Shown one piece after another: positions 43,120 to 52,742 of a DNA stretch of 64,000 nucleotides. The stretch lies in assembly GCA_049587975.1 (NCBI GenBank), contig JBAVEY010000149.1, forward strand, positions 1-64,000, read 5' to 3'. How positions within the stretch are numbered: position 1 is the stretch's first letter; each line of letters opens with the position of its first letter. The notes below the pieces were generated by a model, which searched no databases, was not told the DNA's origin, and saw only the letters and a list, made by a program, of their open reading frames with translations. Source of the DNA: DASSJM01 sp049587975 (lineage in GTDB: Bacteria; Actinomycetota; UBA4738; HRBIN12). The position numbers and the translations under genes were made by a program.

Positions 43120-43866
43120 ATGGCGATCAAAGGGAAGAGCAAGGGCAGGAGCGCGAAGGCCGTCACCCGAGGGCCGAAGCCCGTCTATCAACCCGTCAAG
43201 AAGCCGCTGCTCGCCAGGCACGAGTTCTGGCTGGTGATCGCGACCATCCTGGGCGTGATGATCGTCGTCGGTCTGGTCGCCGGGTTCATCGCCGAGCGCA
43301 ACTCGAGCGCGCAGGACGACCTCGAGCAGCGCATGCGGGCCACGATGAACACGTACACGGGCCAGATCGACCCGATCCTGACGACGATCGGCCAGGCTCG
43401 ACCGCCGTCGAGCTTCGACGTGTTCACGGATCTGGCCACGGCGGTCTCGAGCCTCGAGGCCGAGACCCCGGAGGCGCCCGCCGATCCGCAGGCCCTGAAG
43501 CAGACGGCCTCCGACACGGTGACGTCGGCCAAGACCGCCCTCGAGGCCCTCCAGGCGATCGACGAGACCGTCCTGATCCGGGACAAGGGGTTCTCGCAGG
43601 CCTTCGTCCTGTACGTGATCAACTCGAAGGAGAACTTCGTCAGGGCGATGGTCCTGTACCGGGAGGCCGCGCAGCTGCTCGAGGTTGCGGCCGACGCTCA
43701 AGGTACCGAGCGAGCGGCACTCGCCGCCCGCGCGAAGGGGATCTCGAACGCCGCCAAGGGGACCTTCGACCGTGGCTACGCCGATTACGTCGAGGCGCGT
43801 ACCGAGGCGGGCGTGTTCACGCCGGCCGCGCCGGGGGGGCTCCCCACCCCGACCGGGGCCTCATGA
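43120..43866 (+). CDS. Hypothetical membrane-anchored protein
   Basis: This 248-residue protein has a basic N-terminus (12 Lys/Arg in the first 35 residues), one membrane helix at about 36-58, and an extracytoplasmic helical domain of Ala/Glu/Thr-rich composition. Repeated long helices (for example DLEQRMRATMNTYTGQIDPILTTI) suggest a helical bundle. No family is recognised. ATG 43120 lies 11 nt after tatC. The stop overlaps the next gene (ATGA), so it belongs to the tat transcription unit. Confidence 0.65.
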   Translation: MAIKGKSKGRSAKAVTRGPKPVYQPVKKPLLARHEFWLVIATILGVMIVVGLVAGFIAERNSSAQDDLEQRMRATMNTYTGQIDPILTTIGQARPPSSFDVFTDLATAVSSLEAETPEAPADPQALKQTASDTVTSAKTALEALQAIDETVLIRDKGFSQAFVLYVINSKENFVRAMVLYREAAQLLEVAADAQGTERAALAARAKGISNAAKGTFDRGYADYVEARTEAGVFTPAAPGGLPTPTGAS

Positions 43867-44597
43867 CCGACGGGCTCCTCCTGCTCCACGCCTGGCCGAT
43901 CGATGCCCGGATGTGGCAGCAGCAGCTCGCCGCGCTGCCGGACGGTCTGCCCGTGGCCGCCCCCCATCTGCCGGGGTTCGGCGGCGCCGAGCCGGCGGGC
44001 CACGTCATGACGATGCGCGCGGCCGCCGAGCGGTCCCTGGCGGCGATGGGGGAGGCCGGACTCGACCGGGCGGTGGTGTGCGGCCTGTCGATGGGCGGGT
44101 ACGTGGCGTTCGAGATCTGGCGGCGGGCGAGCGACCGGGTGCTCGGGCTCGTGCTGGCCAACACGCGCGCCGTGGCGGATGTGCCCGCGGCCGCCGAGGC
44201 GCGGCGAACGCTCGCCGAGCGGCTGCGAGCGGACGGCAACGTCGTCGCCGACGAGCCGCCGCCGCTGCTGTCGGAGGCTGCGCCACAGGAGCTCCGGGAG
44301 CGGGTCCACGGATGGATCCGGGAGCAGACACCGGACGCGATCGCCGCGGCGCTGCTCGGGATGGCGGAGCGACCCGACTCGACGGGAGATCTCGCGAGCA
44401 TCCGGGTTCCAACCCTCATCCTCACGTCGACCGAGGACCGCATGATCGCTCCCGAGGTCTCGGCCGAGATGGCCGGCCTCATCCCGCGGGGACGTCTCGA
44501 GACGATCGAGGGCGCCGGGCACCTGTCGAACCTCGAGGCGCCCGAGGCGTTCGACGCGGCGCTGCTCGAGCACCTGGCCGCCTGCGGCATCGGCTGA
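43863..44597 (+). CDS. Alpha/beta-hydrolase
   Basis: This 244-residue alpha/beta-hydrolase has the nucleophile in GLSMGGY (Ser76), the acid in TSTEDRM, and the catalytic His in GAGHLSNLEAPEAF. The N-terminal oxyanion motif is LLLHAWPID. It is of the short, 3-oxoadipate enol-lactone hydrolase-like type; substrate unknown. The intact C-terminus serves as a model for the frameshifted gene at 17939-18735. Confidence 0.85.
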   Translation: MTDGLLLLHAWPIDARMWQQQLAALPDGLPVAAPHLPGFGGAEPAGHVMTMRAAAERSLAAMGEAGLDRAVVCGLSMGGYVAFEIWRRASDRVLGLVLANTRAVADVPAAAEARRTLAERLRADGNVVADEPPPLLSEAAPQELRERVHGWIREQTPDAIAAALLGMAERPDSTGDLASIRVPTLILTSTEDRMIAPEVSAEMAGLIPRGRLETIEGAGHLSNLEAPEAFDAALLEHLAACGIG

Positions 44598-44638
44598 GCC
44601 CTCGCCGCCCCGCGTCCCGAGGTTGGGGAAGGCGCCCG

Positions 44639-44644
44639 TAGACT
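44639..44644 (+). promoter_or_regulatory. -10 box of helY
   Basis: TAGACT is followed by 7 nt and GTG 44652, a leaderless arrangement. Confidence 0.5.
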
Positions 44645-44651
44645 CGGGTCC

Positions 44652-47306
44652 GTGACCGATCCCGCGCGGTTCGCCGCCCAGTACCCATTCGCGCTCGACG
44701 GGTTCCAGATGCGCGCCATCGAGGCGCTCGACGTGGGCGAGTCCGTGCTGGTCGCCGCCCCGACCGGTTCGGGCAAGACCGTGGTGGCCGAGTTCGCCGT
44801 CGATCGCGCGATCGCGCGGGACGGCAAGTGCTTCTACACGACGCCGCTGAAGGCGCTGTCGAACCAGAAGTTCGGCGACCTCGTCGCGCGGCTCGGGGCG
44901 GCCAAGGTCGGGCTCCTCACCGGCGACAACGCGATCAACGGGGACGCCCCGGTGGTGGTTATGACGACCGAGGTCCTCCGCAACATGCTGTACGAGCGCA
45001 GCGACGCGCTCGACGGCCTCGTCACGGTGGTGATGGACGAGGTGCACTACCTCCAGGACCCGTACCGGGGGGGTGTGTGGGAGGAGGTCCTGATCCACCT
45101 GCCGCTGTCGATCTCGGTCGTGTGCCTGTCGGCCACGATCTCGAACGCGGAGGAGTTCGGGGAGTGGATCGGCACGCTGCGGGGTCCGACCCGCGTCGTG
45201 ATCGAGGAGAAGCGGCCGGTGCCGCTCGAACACCATTACCTGGTCGGGCACGACCTGCACCCGATGCACGTCGAGCAGGACGGGCAGCTCATCCCCAATC
45301 CGTACGTCGTCTCCCTCGACCGTCAGGAGGTGCGATACAAGACCTACTATCGGCGAGGGTCCGGGACGGCCCAGCACCAGCGGATCGCGAGGCCACGAGA
45401 GGGGCATCGCCGCGCCTTCGTCCCCCGCCGCGAGGACGTGGTCGAGGTGCTGTCCGACCAAGGGCTGCTGCCCGCGATCTACTTCGTGTTCAGCCGCGCC
45501 GGGTGTGCGCGCAGCGTCGAGTGGCTCATGGGGGCGGGCGTCCGGCTGACGACGAGCGAAGAGGGCGTCCGGATCCGCACGTTCGCCGAGATGCGCGCCG
45601 CCTGGATGGAGGAGGAGGATCTGAAGACCCTCGGCTTCTACGACTTCCAGGACGCCCTCGCCGCTGGCATCGCCGCCCACCACGCGGGGATGCTCCCGGT
45701 GTTCAAGGAGACGGTGGAGGAGTTGTTCGAGGCCGGGCTGGTGCGGGTCGTGTTCGCCACCGAGACCCTGTCGCTCGGGATCAACATGCCGGCGAGGTCG
45801 GTCGTGATCGAGGATCTGTGGAAGTTCCAGGGCGAGCGGCATGAGCTGCTCACACCTGGCGAATACACGCAGCTGACGGGACGCGCGGGGAGGCGTGGGA
45901 TCGACGAGCTCGGGCACGCGGTGGTCGTGGTCCAGCGCAACGTCCCGTTCGAACGGGTGGCGTCGCTCGCGTCAACCAGGACCTACGAGCTCACGTCCTC
46001 GTTCCGGCCCTCGTACAACATGGCGGTGAACCTCGTGCGCAACTACACGCGAGACGAGGCTCACCACCTGTTGAACTCCTCTTTCGCACAGTTCCTCGCC
46101 GACCGCGGCGTGGTCACGCTCGAGCGCGAGCTCGAACGCGACCGGTCCCAGCTCACCGGCGTCCGAGACCAGATGCGGTGCCACCTGGGGGACTTCGCCG
46201 AGTACTGGGTGCTGCGGGAGAAGGCCACGAGCGTGCGCGACGAGTTCCGCAAGGGCCGGGAGCGTACGCGAGGCGACGCGATCCGGCAGGCCCTCGCGTC
46301 GCTGCGCCCCGGCGACGTGATCTTCGTCCCGCGGGCTCGGCGGCGAGGTCTCGCGGTGGTCCTCTCCAGCCGTGAGGGACGGCCGACCGTGCTCGCGCAG
46401 GACCGGAAGTTCTTCCGCCTGTCGGCCAGGGATTTCCAGGATGCACCCGCGGTCCTGTCGAAGATCCCGCTCCCACGATCAGGGAGCGTTCGGAGCGCGC
46501 GGTACCGTCGCGATCTGGCGGCCAAGCTCGTCGCGCTCGATGTCCGTCCTCCCCGCAAGACGCGAGCGGCCATGGACGCACGGGTGGAGCGCGAGGCCGC
46601 GCGGTTCGAGCGCCAGGCGGAGTCTCACCCGTGCCATGCGTGCCCCGACCGGCCGGCCCACGAGCGCTGGGCGACCCGCAGCTCCCAGATCGAGCAGCAG
46701 ATCCGGGGGCTGGAGCGGCGGATCCGAACTCGCACCGAGACCCTGGCCCGGCAGTTCGAACGGGTGCTGGCCGTCCTCGAGGAGCTGGGATACGTGCGCG
46801 CGTTCGCGATCGAGCCGAAGGGCCGCGGACTCGCGCGGATCTACGGCGAGGGCGACATCCTGATGGCGGAGGCGCTGGACGAGGGGCTGCTCGACGGGCT
46901 CGAGCCGTCCGAGGTGGCGGCGGTCGTCTCGACGATCGTGTACGAGTCGCGCGAGCGCAACCCGAGGACCGCCGAGATGCCGACACCGGCGTCGGCCGAG
47001 CGCTACCGCAGGTTCCAGGGGCTCTGGCGTCGGATCCGCGAAGCCGAGGACCGTCACCAGGTCGAGCTGTGCCGCGAGCTCGACGAGGGGTTCGCGGCGC
47101 CGATCCACCGGTGGGCCGCGGGCGAGGCCCTGGAGGACGTCCTGCGCGAGACGGACATGTCGCCGGGCGACTTCGTCCGGACCTGCAAGCAGGTGCTCGA
47201 CCTGCTCCGTCAGATCGAGGACGTGGCGGCAGGAGAGATCTCGGCGGTGGTGCGGCGCGCACGGGACGCCGTGAACCGCGGGGTCGTCGCCTATACGGGG
47301 GTGTGA
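44652..47306 (+). CDS. helY: Ski2/Mtr4-like DEAD-box helicase HelY
   Basis: This 884-residue superfamily 2 RNA helicase has motif I APTGSGKT, motif II VMDEVHYL (DEVH), motif III SATISN and motif VI TGRAGRRG. A C-terminal DSHCT domain (about 700-884) matches Ski2/Mtr4 proteins. Actinobacterial HelY is likely an RNA-processing or degradation helicase. It follows tatC in Mycobacterium too; here two genes are inserted between them. A Cys pair, HPCHACPDRPAHE, in the stalk region may bind zinc. Confidence 0.93.
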   Translation: MTDPARFAAQYPFALDGFQMRAIEALDVGESVLVAAPTGSGKTVVAEFAVDRAIARDGKCFYTTPLKALSNQKFGDLVARLGAAKVGLLTGDNAINGDAPVVVMTTEVLRNMLYERSDALDGLVTVVMDEVHYLQDPYRGGVWEEVLIHLPLSISVVCLSATISNAEEFGEWIGTLRGPTRVVIEEKRPVPLEHHYLVGHDLHPMHVEQDGQLIPNPYVVSLDRQEVRYKTYYRRGSGTAQHQRIARPREGHRRAFVPRREDVVEVLSDQGLLPAIYFVFSRAGCARSVEWLMGAGVRLTTSEEGVRIRTFAEMRAAWMEEEDLKTLGFYDFQDALAAGIAAHHAGMLPVFKETVEELFEAGLVRVVFATETLSLGINMPARSVVIEDLWKFQGERHELLTPGEYTQLTGRAGRRGIDELGHAVVVVQRNVPFERVASLASTRTYELTSSFRPSYNMAVNLVRNYTRDEAHHLLNSSFAQFLADRGVVTLERELERDRSQLTGVRDQMRCHLGDFAEYWVLREKATSVRDEFRKGRERTRGDAIRQALASLRPGDVIFVPRARRRGLAVVLSSREGRPTVLAQDRKFFRLSARDFQDAPAVLSKIPLPRSGSVRSARYRRDLAAKLVALDVRPPRKTRAAMDARVEREAARFERQAESHPCHACPDRPAHERWATRSSQIEQQIRGLERRIRTRTETLARQFERVLAVLEELGYVRAFAIEPKGRGLARIYGEGDILMAEALDEGLLDGLEPSEVAAVVSTIVYESRERNPRTAEMPTPASAERYRRFQGLWRRIREAEDRHQVELCRELDEGFAAPIHRWAAGEALEDVLRETDMSPGDFVRTCKQVLDLLRQIEDVAAGEISAVVRRARDAVNRGVVAYTGV

Positions 47307-47338
47307 ACGGCCGGCCGGCGCGCGCGCGGGCCCCGAAG

Positions 47339-47344
47339 TAGGAT
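47339..47344 (+). promoter_or_regulatory. -10 box of the lipid kinase gene, decides its start
   Basis: TAGGAT overlaps the first ATG (47343) and is followed 7 nt later by ATG 47352, so the second ATG is the likely leaderless start. Confidence 0.5.
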
Positions 47345-47351
47345 GCGCGCG

Positions 47352-48281
47352 ATGTCGACGCCGTACGGACCGCTCACCGTCATCGTGAACCCGCACGCGG
47401 GCCGGCGCCACGTGGGCGACGAGATCCCGGAGCTCCAACGGACGCTGCAGTCACGGGGCCTGCCCTACCGGCTGTTCCGGACCGAGGGCCGCGGCGACGC
47501 CACCAGGTTCGCCCAGGAAGCGCTCGGTTCCGGCGGACGGTTCGTGGTCGCCGTCGGCGGCGACGGGACGGTGCACGAGGTCGTGAACGGCATGTTCGAC
47601 GACGAGGGCAAGCCCATCGTGCCGGATCCGGTCCTGGGCGTCGTGGCGGCCGGGAGCGGCTGCGACTTCGTCCGGACCTTCGGGCTCCCGGGCGACGCGA
47701 CCCGCGCGTGCCACCACCTCGCCGGCGACAACACCTACCCGCTCGACGTCGGGAAGATCACGTACACGACGTCCGCCGGCGACCGCGCGACCCGGTACTT
47801 CGTGAACGTCGCGGAGGCCGGCCTCGGCGCGGCCGTGGCCGCGCGCGCCGAACGCATGTCGCCGAGGTTCGGCCAGTCGAAGTACTTCGTCGGCTTCTGG
47901 CTCGAGCTCCCGAGGTTCCGTCTCGCGAACGTGCGGGTGCAGGCCGACCGGAAGACGTACGAGGGCCCCGCCTTCCTCGTCGTGGTCGGGAACGGGCAGT
48001 ACTACGGGGGCGGCATGAAGATCTCGCCCCGCTCGTACCCCGGCGACGGGGTCCTGGACGTGCTCGTGTTCAAGGGCCCGAAATCCGACTCGTTCACGAT
48101 GATCCCGAGGATCTATCGGGGCGAGCACATCCCGCACGATCACGTCGAGGAGCTCCGTGTGAAGCACGAGCTCGTGATCGAGGCGGACCGTCCCCTGCCG
48201 CTCGAATCGGACGGCGAGGTGCTCGGGACCACCCCCGCGACCATCGAGATCGTCGCCCAACCGATCCAGATGAAGCTATGA
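47352..48281 (+). CDS. Diacylglycerol kinase-family lipid kinase
   Basis: This 309-residue protein belongs to the DAGK/YegS/sphingosine kinase family. The N-terminus VIVNPHAGRR and the nucleotide loop GGDGTVHEVVNG are typical, as are AAGSGCDFVRTFGLP, GLGAAVA and the end motif RPLPLESDGEVLG. It phosphorylates a lipid such as diacylglycerol or a phosphatidylinositol precursor; the substrate is not clear. The stop overlaps the next start (ATGA). Confidence 0.9.
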   Translation: MSTPYGPLTVIVNPHAGRRHVGDEIPELQRTLQSRGLPYRLFRTEGRGDATRFAQEALGSGGRFVVAVGGDGTVHEVVNGMFDDEGKPIVPDPVLGVVAAGSGCDFVRTFGLPGDATRACHHLAGDNTYPLDVGKITYTTSAGDRATRYFVNVAEAGLGAAVAARAERMSPRFGQSKYFVGFWLELPRFRLANVRVQADRKTYEGPAFLVVVGNGQYYGGGMKISPRSYPGDGVLDVLVFKGPKSDSFTMIPRIYRGEHIPHDHVEELRVKHELVIEADRPLPLESDGEVLGTTPATIEIVAQPIQMKL

Positions 48282-49378
48282 ACGCCGAGCGCTATGCGGA
48301 GCGACGGCGCCGGGTCACGGAGGCCTTCGAGGATGTCGGGCTCGCCGGGCTCCTCGTGTCGCCGGGGCCCGATCTCGCGTACCTGACGGGCCACGCGCCG
48401 ATGCCGCTCGAGCGTCTCACGCTGCTCATGCTCATTTCGGGCCGAGATCCCGTGTTCGTGGTCCCGACGCTCGAGCGGCCGCTCGCCGCCTCGGCCGTGG
48501 GGGCCTCGGGCCTGGAGGTCCTGGACTGGCGCGACGGGGCGGACGACCCGTACGAGCTCGTGGGCGGGCTGCTCGGGCCGGGCCGGTACGCCGTGACGGA
48601 CCGGACCTGGGCCTCGCACCTACTCGCGCTGGAAGAGGCCGCCACCGGTCGCGGTTTCGTCGCCGCCGGGACGGCCCTGCCGCTCCTGCGCGCCGTGAAG
48701 GACGCGGACGAGATCGAGCGGCTCAGGGCCGCGGGGCGGGCGGCCGACGGCGCGTTCGACGACGTGGTCGCGTTGCCGTTCGCGGGGCGCACCGAGGCCG
48801 AGATCTCCCTCGAACTCGATCGCCTTCTCCGCGAGCACGGCCATCAGCGCGTCGATTTCGCCGTGGTGGGTTCGGGGCCCAACGCCGCGTCGAGCCACCA
48901 CGTGCCGGGGGAGCGACGCCTCGAACCGGGAGACGCGGTGGTGATGGACTTCGGCGGCGTTCGGGACGACTACTGCTCCGATATCACGAGGACGGTGTTC
49001 GTCGGCGCAGCCTCGGACGAGCAACGGGAGGTCTACGGGATCGTCCGCGCGGCCCAGCAGGCGGCGTTCGAGGCCGTCCGGCCGGGGGTTCTCGCCCAAG
49101 AGGTCGACCGGGCCGCGCGCGGGGTCATCGCCGACGCCGGCTACGGGGACCGGTTCGTGCACCGCACGGGGCACGGGATCGGGCTCGAGGTCCACGAGCC
49201 CCCGTACATCGTCGAGGGCAACGAGACTCCGCTCGCGGCCGGCATGGCCTTCTCGGACGAGCCGGGGATCTACCTCGAGGGTCGGTTCGGGGTCCGGATC
49301 GAGGATCAGGTCGCGGTCACCGCCGACGGGGCCGAGCGGTTGAACGAGGCCAGCCGCGATCTGACCGTCGTGGCCTGA
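48278..49378 (+). CDS. M24-family metallopeptidase (Xaa-Pro aminopeptidase-like)
   Basis: This 366-residue creatinase/prolidase-fold enzyme has an N-terminal creatinase-N domain (about 1-125) and a catalytic pita-bread domain. The five metal ligands are visible: Asp in VMDFGGVRDDY, Asp in CSDITRT, His in GHGIGLEVHEPP, Glu in SDEPGIYLEG and Glu in RIEDQVAV. It likely releases N-terminal residues before proline. It is coupled to the lipid kinase by 4 nt overlap and converges with cysS. Confidence 0.92.
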   Translation: MNAERYAERRRRVTEAFEDVGLAGLLVSPGPDLAYLTGHAPMPLERLTLLMLISGRDPVFVVPTLERPLAASAVGASGLEVLDWRDGADDPYELVGGLLGPGRYAVTDRTWASHLLALEEAATGRGFVAAGTALPLLRAVKDADEIERLRAAGRAADGAFDDVVALPFAGRTEAEISLELDRLLREHGHQRVDFAVVGSGPNAASSHHVPGERRLEPGDAVVMDFGGVRDDYCSDITRTVFVGAASDEQREVYGIVRAAQQAAFEAVRPGVLAQEVDRAARGVIADAGYGDRFVHRTGHGIGLEVHEPPYIVEGNETPLAAGMAFSDEPGIYLEGRFGVRIEDQVAVTADGAERLNEASRDLTVVA

Positions 49379-49400
49379 CGATCCGGTCTCGGGGTCGCGG

Positions 49401-50789
49401 CTAGACGCGGGGGCGGACCTTCGTCCCTTCGGGCGTGTCCATCACCTCGAGGCCCATCGCCTGGAGCCGGTCGCGGATCTCGTCGCTCCTCGCGAAGTCC
49501 TTGGCGGCCCGCGCCGCGTCGCGCTCGGCCACGAGCGCGAGGACCTCCGCGGTCGGCTCGAATCCCTCGCGGGCCTCGCGCTCCAGGTCGAGGCCCAAGA
49601 TCTCGTCCCAGGAGGCGAGCAGGCCGTACTTCTCGGCGTCGGGGACGGCCGCGCCCACGGTCTCGTTCAGCACGACGAGCGCCCGGGGCAGGTCGAGATC
49701 GTCGGCGACGGCCGCGCGGAACCTCGCGTCCAGCGCCTTCGCGGCTTCCGAGCGTTGCTCGGTCCCCGGCGCCCAGCTCGCCATCCGGCGGCGGAGGTCG
49801 GCCAGCCGCCGATGCTGACCCTCGAGCGCCTCCCAGCTGAAGTCCATCTCGCTCCGGTACCGGGTGCCGAAGCAGAGCAGCCGGTACGCGAGCGGGTCGA
49901 CGCCCTGCTCGGCGAGGTCGGTGACGCGGTAGATGTTCTTCGCTGACTTCGCCATCTTCTGGCCGCTCATCTGCAGGAACCCGCCGTGCACCCAGGTCGT
50001 GACCACCTGGTGCCCCACCGCCGCCTCGGACTGCGCGATCTCGTCCTCGTGGTGCGGGAACTTGTTGTCGTTGCCACCCGTGTGGATGTCGAACCGGTCG
50101 CCGAGGTGCTTCATGGACATCGCCGAGCACTCGATGTGCCACCCGGGGTAGCCGTCGCCCCACGGGCTCGGCCAGCGCAGGGCGCGGTTGGGGCCGGCCT
50201 TCTTCCACAGGGCGAAGTCCTCGGGATGCCGCTTGGCCGGGTCGACCGCCACCTCCTGCCGGTGGCCGGCACGGAGCTGGTCGAGCGTGTTGCCCGAGAG
50301 CTTGCCGTAGCCGGGGAACGTGGTGACGTCGTAGTAGACGGTGCCGTCGACCTCGTACGCGTGACCCTTCTCGAGCAGCGTCTGGATCACCTTGATCATG
50401 TCCTCGATGTGGTCGGTGGCGCGCGGGTACAGGTCGGCCGGCTCGATCCCGACGAGCTCTGCGTCGTGGTGGAAAGCATCCGTGTACTTCTGCGCGATCT
50501 CGAACGCCGACAGGCCCTCGTCGGCCTCGGCGAGCTCCATCTTGTCCCTGCCGGTGTCCGAGACCTCGTCCGTCATGTGTCCGACGTCGGTGATGTTCAT
50601 GATCCAATGGACCGCGAACCCCTCGAACCGGAGCGCGCGACGGATCAGGTCCCCGAGCATGAACGAGCGCATGTTCCCGATGTGGATGTAGCGGTAGACC
50701 GTGGGGCCGCACGAGTAGATCTTCACCGTCTCCCCGTCGACCGGGGAGACGTCGTGCAGCTCGCGCGTGAGGGAGTCGTACAGGCGCAC
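49401..50789 (-). CDS. cysS: Cysteinyl-tRNA synthetase
   Basis: This 462-residue class I synthetase has the first zinc Cys in SCGPTVYRYIHIGNMRSF (the HIGH motif reads HIGN), further zinc ligands in WHIECSAM and HHEDE, and the KMSKS motif as KMAKS. The C-terminal anticodon-binding domain is present. MshC (mycothiol ligase) is a paralogue, but length and the KMAKS loop favour CysS. The GTG start lies 9 nt after a TATGCT -10 box. The ftsH-like gene is 40 nt upstream. Confidence 0.93.
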   Translation of the reverse strand: MRLYDSLTRELHDVSPVDGETVKIYSCGPTVYRYIHIGNMRSFMLGDLIRRALRFEGFAVHWIMNITDVGHMTDEVSDTGRDKMELAEADEGLSAFEIAQKYTDAFHHDAELVGIEPADLYPRATDHIEDMIKVIQTLLEKGHAYEVDGTVYYDVTTFPGYGKLSGNTLDQLRAGHRQEVAVDPAKRHPEDFALWKKAGPNRALRWPSPWGDGYPGWHIECSAMSMKHLGDRFDIHTGGNDNKFPHHEDEIAQSEAAVGHQVVTTWVHGGFLQMSGQKMAKSAKNIYRVTDLAEQGVDPLAYRLLCFGTRYRSEMDFSWEALEGQHRRLADLRRRMASWAPGTEQRSEAAKALDARFRAAVADDLDLPRALVVLNETVGAAVPDAEKYGLLASWDEILGLDLEREAREGFEPTAEVLALVAERDAARAAKDFARSDEIRDRLQAMGLEVMDTPEGTKVRPRV

Positions 50790-50829
50790 CGTCTCGCAAG
50801 CATAGCGTCGGGGTCCGCGAGGTCGGTCG

Positions 50830-52665
50830 CTACGCCGGCGGCGGAGCGTCCGGACGCGGCGGGGGCGGCCGGTGGCCGTTGCCGCCGCCGGGCCGCCCGT
50901 TCCCCTCGGGTTCGAAACCGCTCCCGTCGTCCGCGCCCGTCACCGGGACCTCGATCGGCTCGCGCTCGCCGAGCTCGGCCATGAGCACCTCGATCTCGTC
51001 GCCGACGAGCTCCTCCCGTTCGAAGAGGGCATCGCGGACGCCCTCGACCACGTGGCGCTTCTTGAGCAGGAGGTTGCGGACGTTGTCGCGGCAGTCGTTC
51101 AAGATCGCGTCGATCTCCTTGCGGCGATCGCCGTCCGAGAGCACGACCCCGATCGGATCCATCTCGCCGTACGGCCCGGGCCCCGAGGCCGCGGCCGAGA
51201 TCAGGCTGCGCCCCATCCCGTACACGCCCACGTACGCCGCCGCGTTGCGGGTCGCGTTCACGAGATCCGATGACGGCCCCGAGGTCGTCTGGCCGTACCA
51301 GATCTCCTCGGCCACCAGGCCGGCGAGCGAGACCTGGATGCGTGCCAGCAGCTGCTTCTGGGTCCGAAGGAACATCTCCTCGATCTCCTGCGTGGAGACC
51401 AGGCCGAGCGCCGACTCGCGCTTCTGGATCGTGATGACCTGGATCTGCAGCTCCTCGCGTTCCAGCGCGTACGAGGCGACCGCGTGGGCGCCCTCGTGGA
51501 CCGCGACCATCGCCTTCTCGCGGGGCGAGTACTTGACCGGCTGCTTGAGCCCGATCTCCTCGCTCAGCTTCGCCTGCCACAGGTCGTCCCAGCGCAGCGC
51601 GTCACGCCCGTCCTGGAGCGCGAACAGCAGGGCCTCGTTCACGATGTTCTTGAGAGATGCCGGCGAGTAGCCGACGGTCATGCGCGAGAGCTTCGGGTAG
51701 TCGATCGGCTCGTGCCGCACCTTGGCCAGGTAGTACTCGAGGATGTCCTGGCGCCCCTCCGCGTCGGGCAGGCCGACGTGGATCTTGCGGTCGAACCGAC
51801 CGGGCCGGATCAGCGCCGGATCCAGGGTGGACGCGCGGTTGGTCGCCCCGATCACGAGGATGTTGTAGAAGGGCACCTTCGGCTTGGCGCGGAACGCGAT
51901 CCGCCGCACGTGACGCCACAGACCCCGTGGCACCGTGAAGCCGTCCATCTGCACGAGCAGCTCGTTGATCACGCCCATCCCGCCGCCGCCGTTCATGCCG
52001 GCGCCCATGAAGATCCGGTCCGTCGCGCGATCGCCTGCGGTGCGGTCCGTCGACACCGCGCCTCGCGAACCGACCGCGTCGATCTCGTCGATGAAGATCA
52101 CGGACCCGCCGTACTTGTCCGACATCACGCGGCCCTTCTTGAACAGCTTGCGAACCTTCAGGTTCCCGATGCCCATGAACATGTTCGCGAAGCCGGAGCC
52201 CGTGGCGAACAGGAACGGCACGCCGGAGGCGCCCGCGATCGCCTTGGCCATCAACGTCTTCCCGGTGCCCGGCGGACCCTCGAACAGGATGCCGTGCGGC
52301 GGGTAGCCGCCCATCTGCTTGAAGTCCTTGAAGCCCTCGAAGACGCGGAGGACCTCCTTGGTCGACTCCACGGCGGCGGGCTGCCCTCGCACGTCGTCGA
52401 ACGACGTGTCGTACTCGTTCGGGTAGATCACATAGTCGTTGCCGCGCGACAGGAACCAGAACAGCGCGCCGAACTGCAGGATGATGAAGAAGACCAGGAT
52501 CAGTGCCTGCAGCATGAAGGGCCGCAGCTGGGTGACCACGAGCGAGGGGTTGCTGAGCGATTGGCTGGGGGACAACCCCATGAAGAGCCAGGCCGCGAAC
52601 ATGTAGATCGCGAGCACCCACGCCGCGCGCTTGAGCCAGCGGCCGTACCGGCGGTACTCATCCAT
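50830..52665 (-). CDS. Divergent FtsH-like membrane AAA metalloprotease
   Basis: This 611-residue membrane protease has two N-terminal membrane helices (about 13-30 and 50-70), an AAA domain and an M41 zinc peptidase. Walker A is GPPGTGKT, the pore loop FANMFMGIG, Walker B VIFIDEIDAVG and the arginine-finger segment RPGRFDR. The zinc motif is HEGAH with the third ligand in GPSSDLVNAT. Compared with housekeeping FtsH it has a long insertion around Gly-Met-Asn-Gly-Gly (IFMGAGMNGGGGMG) and another after QMDGF, before ILVIGATN. The SD is GGGAGG. It probably is not the housekeeping FtsH but a paralogue. Confidence 0.85.
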   Translation of the reverse strand: MDEYRRYGRWLKRAAWVLAIYMFAAWLFMGLSPSQSLSNPSLVVTQLRPFMLQALILVFFIILQFGALFWFLSRGNDYVIYPNEYDTSFDDVRGQPAAVESTKEVLRVFEGFKDFKQMGGYPPHGILFEGPPGTGKTLMAKAIAGASGVPFLFATGSGFANMFMGIGNLKVRKLFKKGRVMSDKYGGSVIFIDEIDAVGSRGAVSTDRTAGDRATDRIFMGAGMNGGGGMGVINELLVQMDGFTVPRGLWRHVRRIAFRAKPKVPFYNILVIGATNRASTLDPALIRPGRFDRKIHVGLPDAEGRQDILEYYLAKVRHEPIDYPKLSRMTVGYSPASLKNIVNEALLFALQDGRDALRWDDLWQAKLSEEIGLKQPVKYSPREKAMVAVHEGAHAVASYALEREELQIQVITIQKRESALGLVSTQEIEEMFLRTQKQLLARIQVSLAGLVAEEIWYGQTTSGPSSDLVNATRNAAAYVGVYGMGRSLISAAASGPGPYGEMDPIGVVLSDGDRRKEIDAILNDCRDNVRNLLLKKRHVVEGVRDALFEREELVGDEIEVLMAELGEREPIEVPVTGADDGSGFEPEGNGRPGGGNGHRPPPPRPDAPPPA

Positions 52666-52730
52666 GGCGATCGACCTCCCGGGCTGCGGTCGTTCGCCCG
52701 AGTCTACGCCGAGACCCCGGCGCCCGCCGC

Positions 52731-52736
52731 TAGGCT
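52731..52736 (+). promoter_or_regulatory. -10 box of the 52743 gene
   Basis: TAGGCT is followed by 6 nt and GTG 52743, a leaderless arrangement. Confidence 0.45.
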
Positions 52737-52742
52737 CCTGCC

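Noticed and set aside
49306..50799. Second minus-strand frame over cysS
   Set aside because: It is a shadow frame of cysS with Arg/Pro-rich content.
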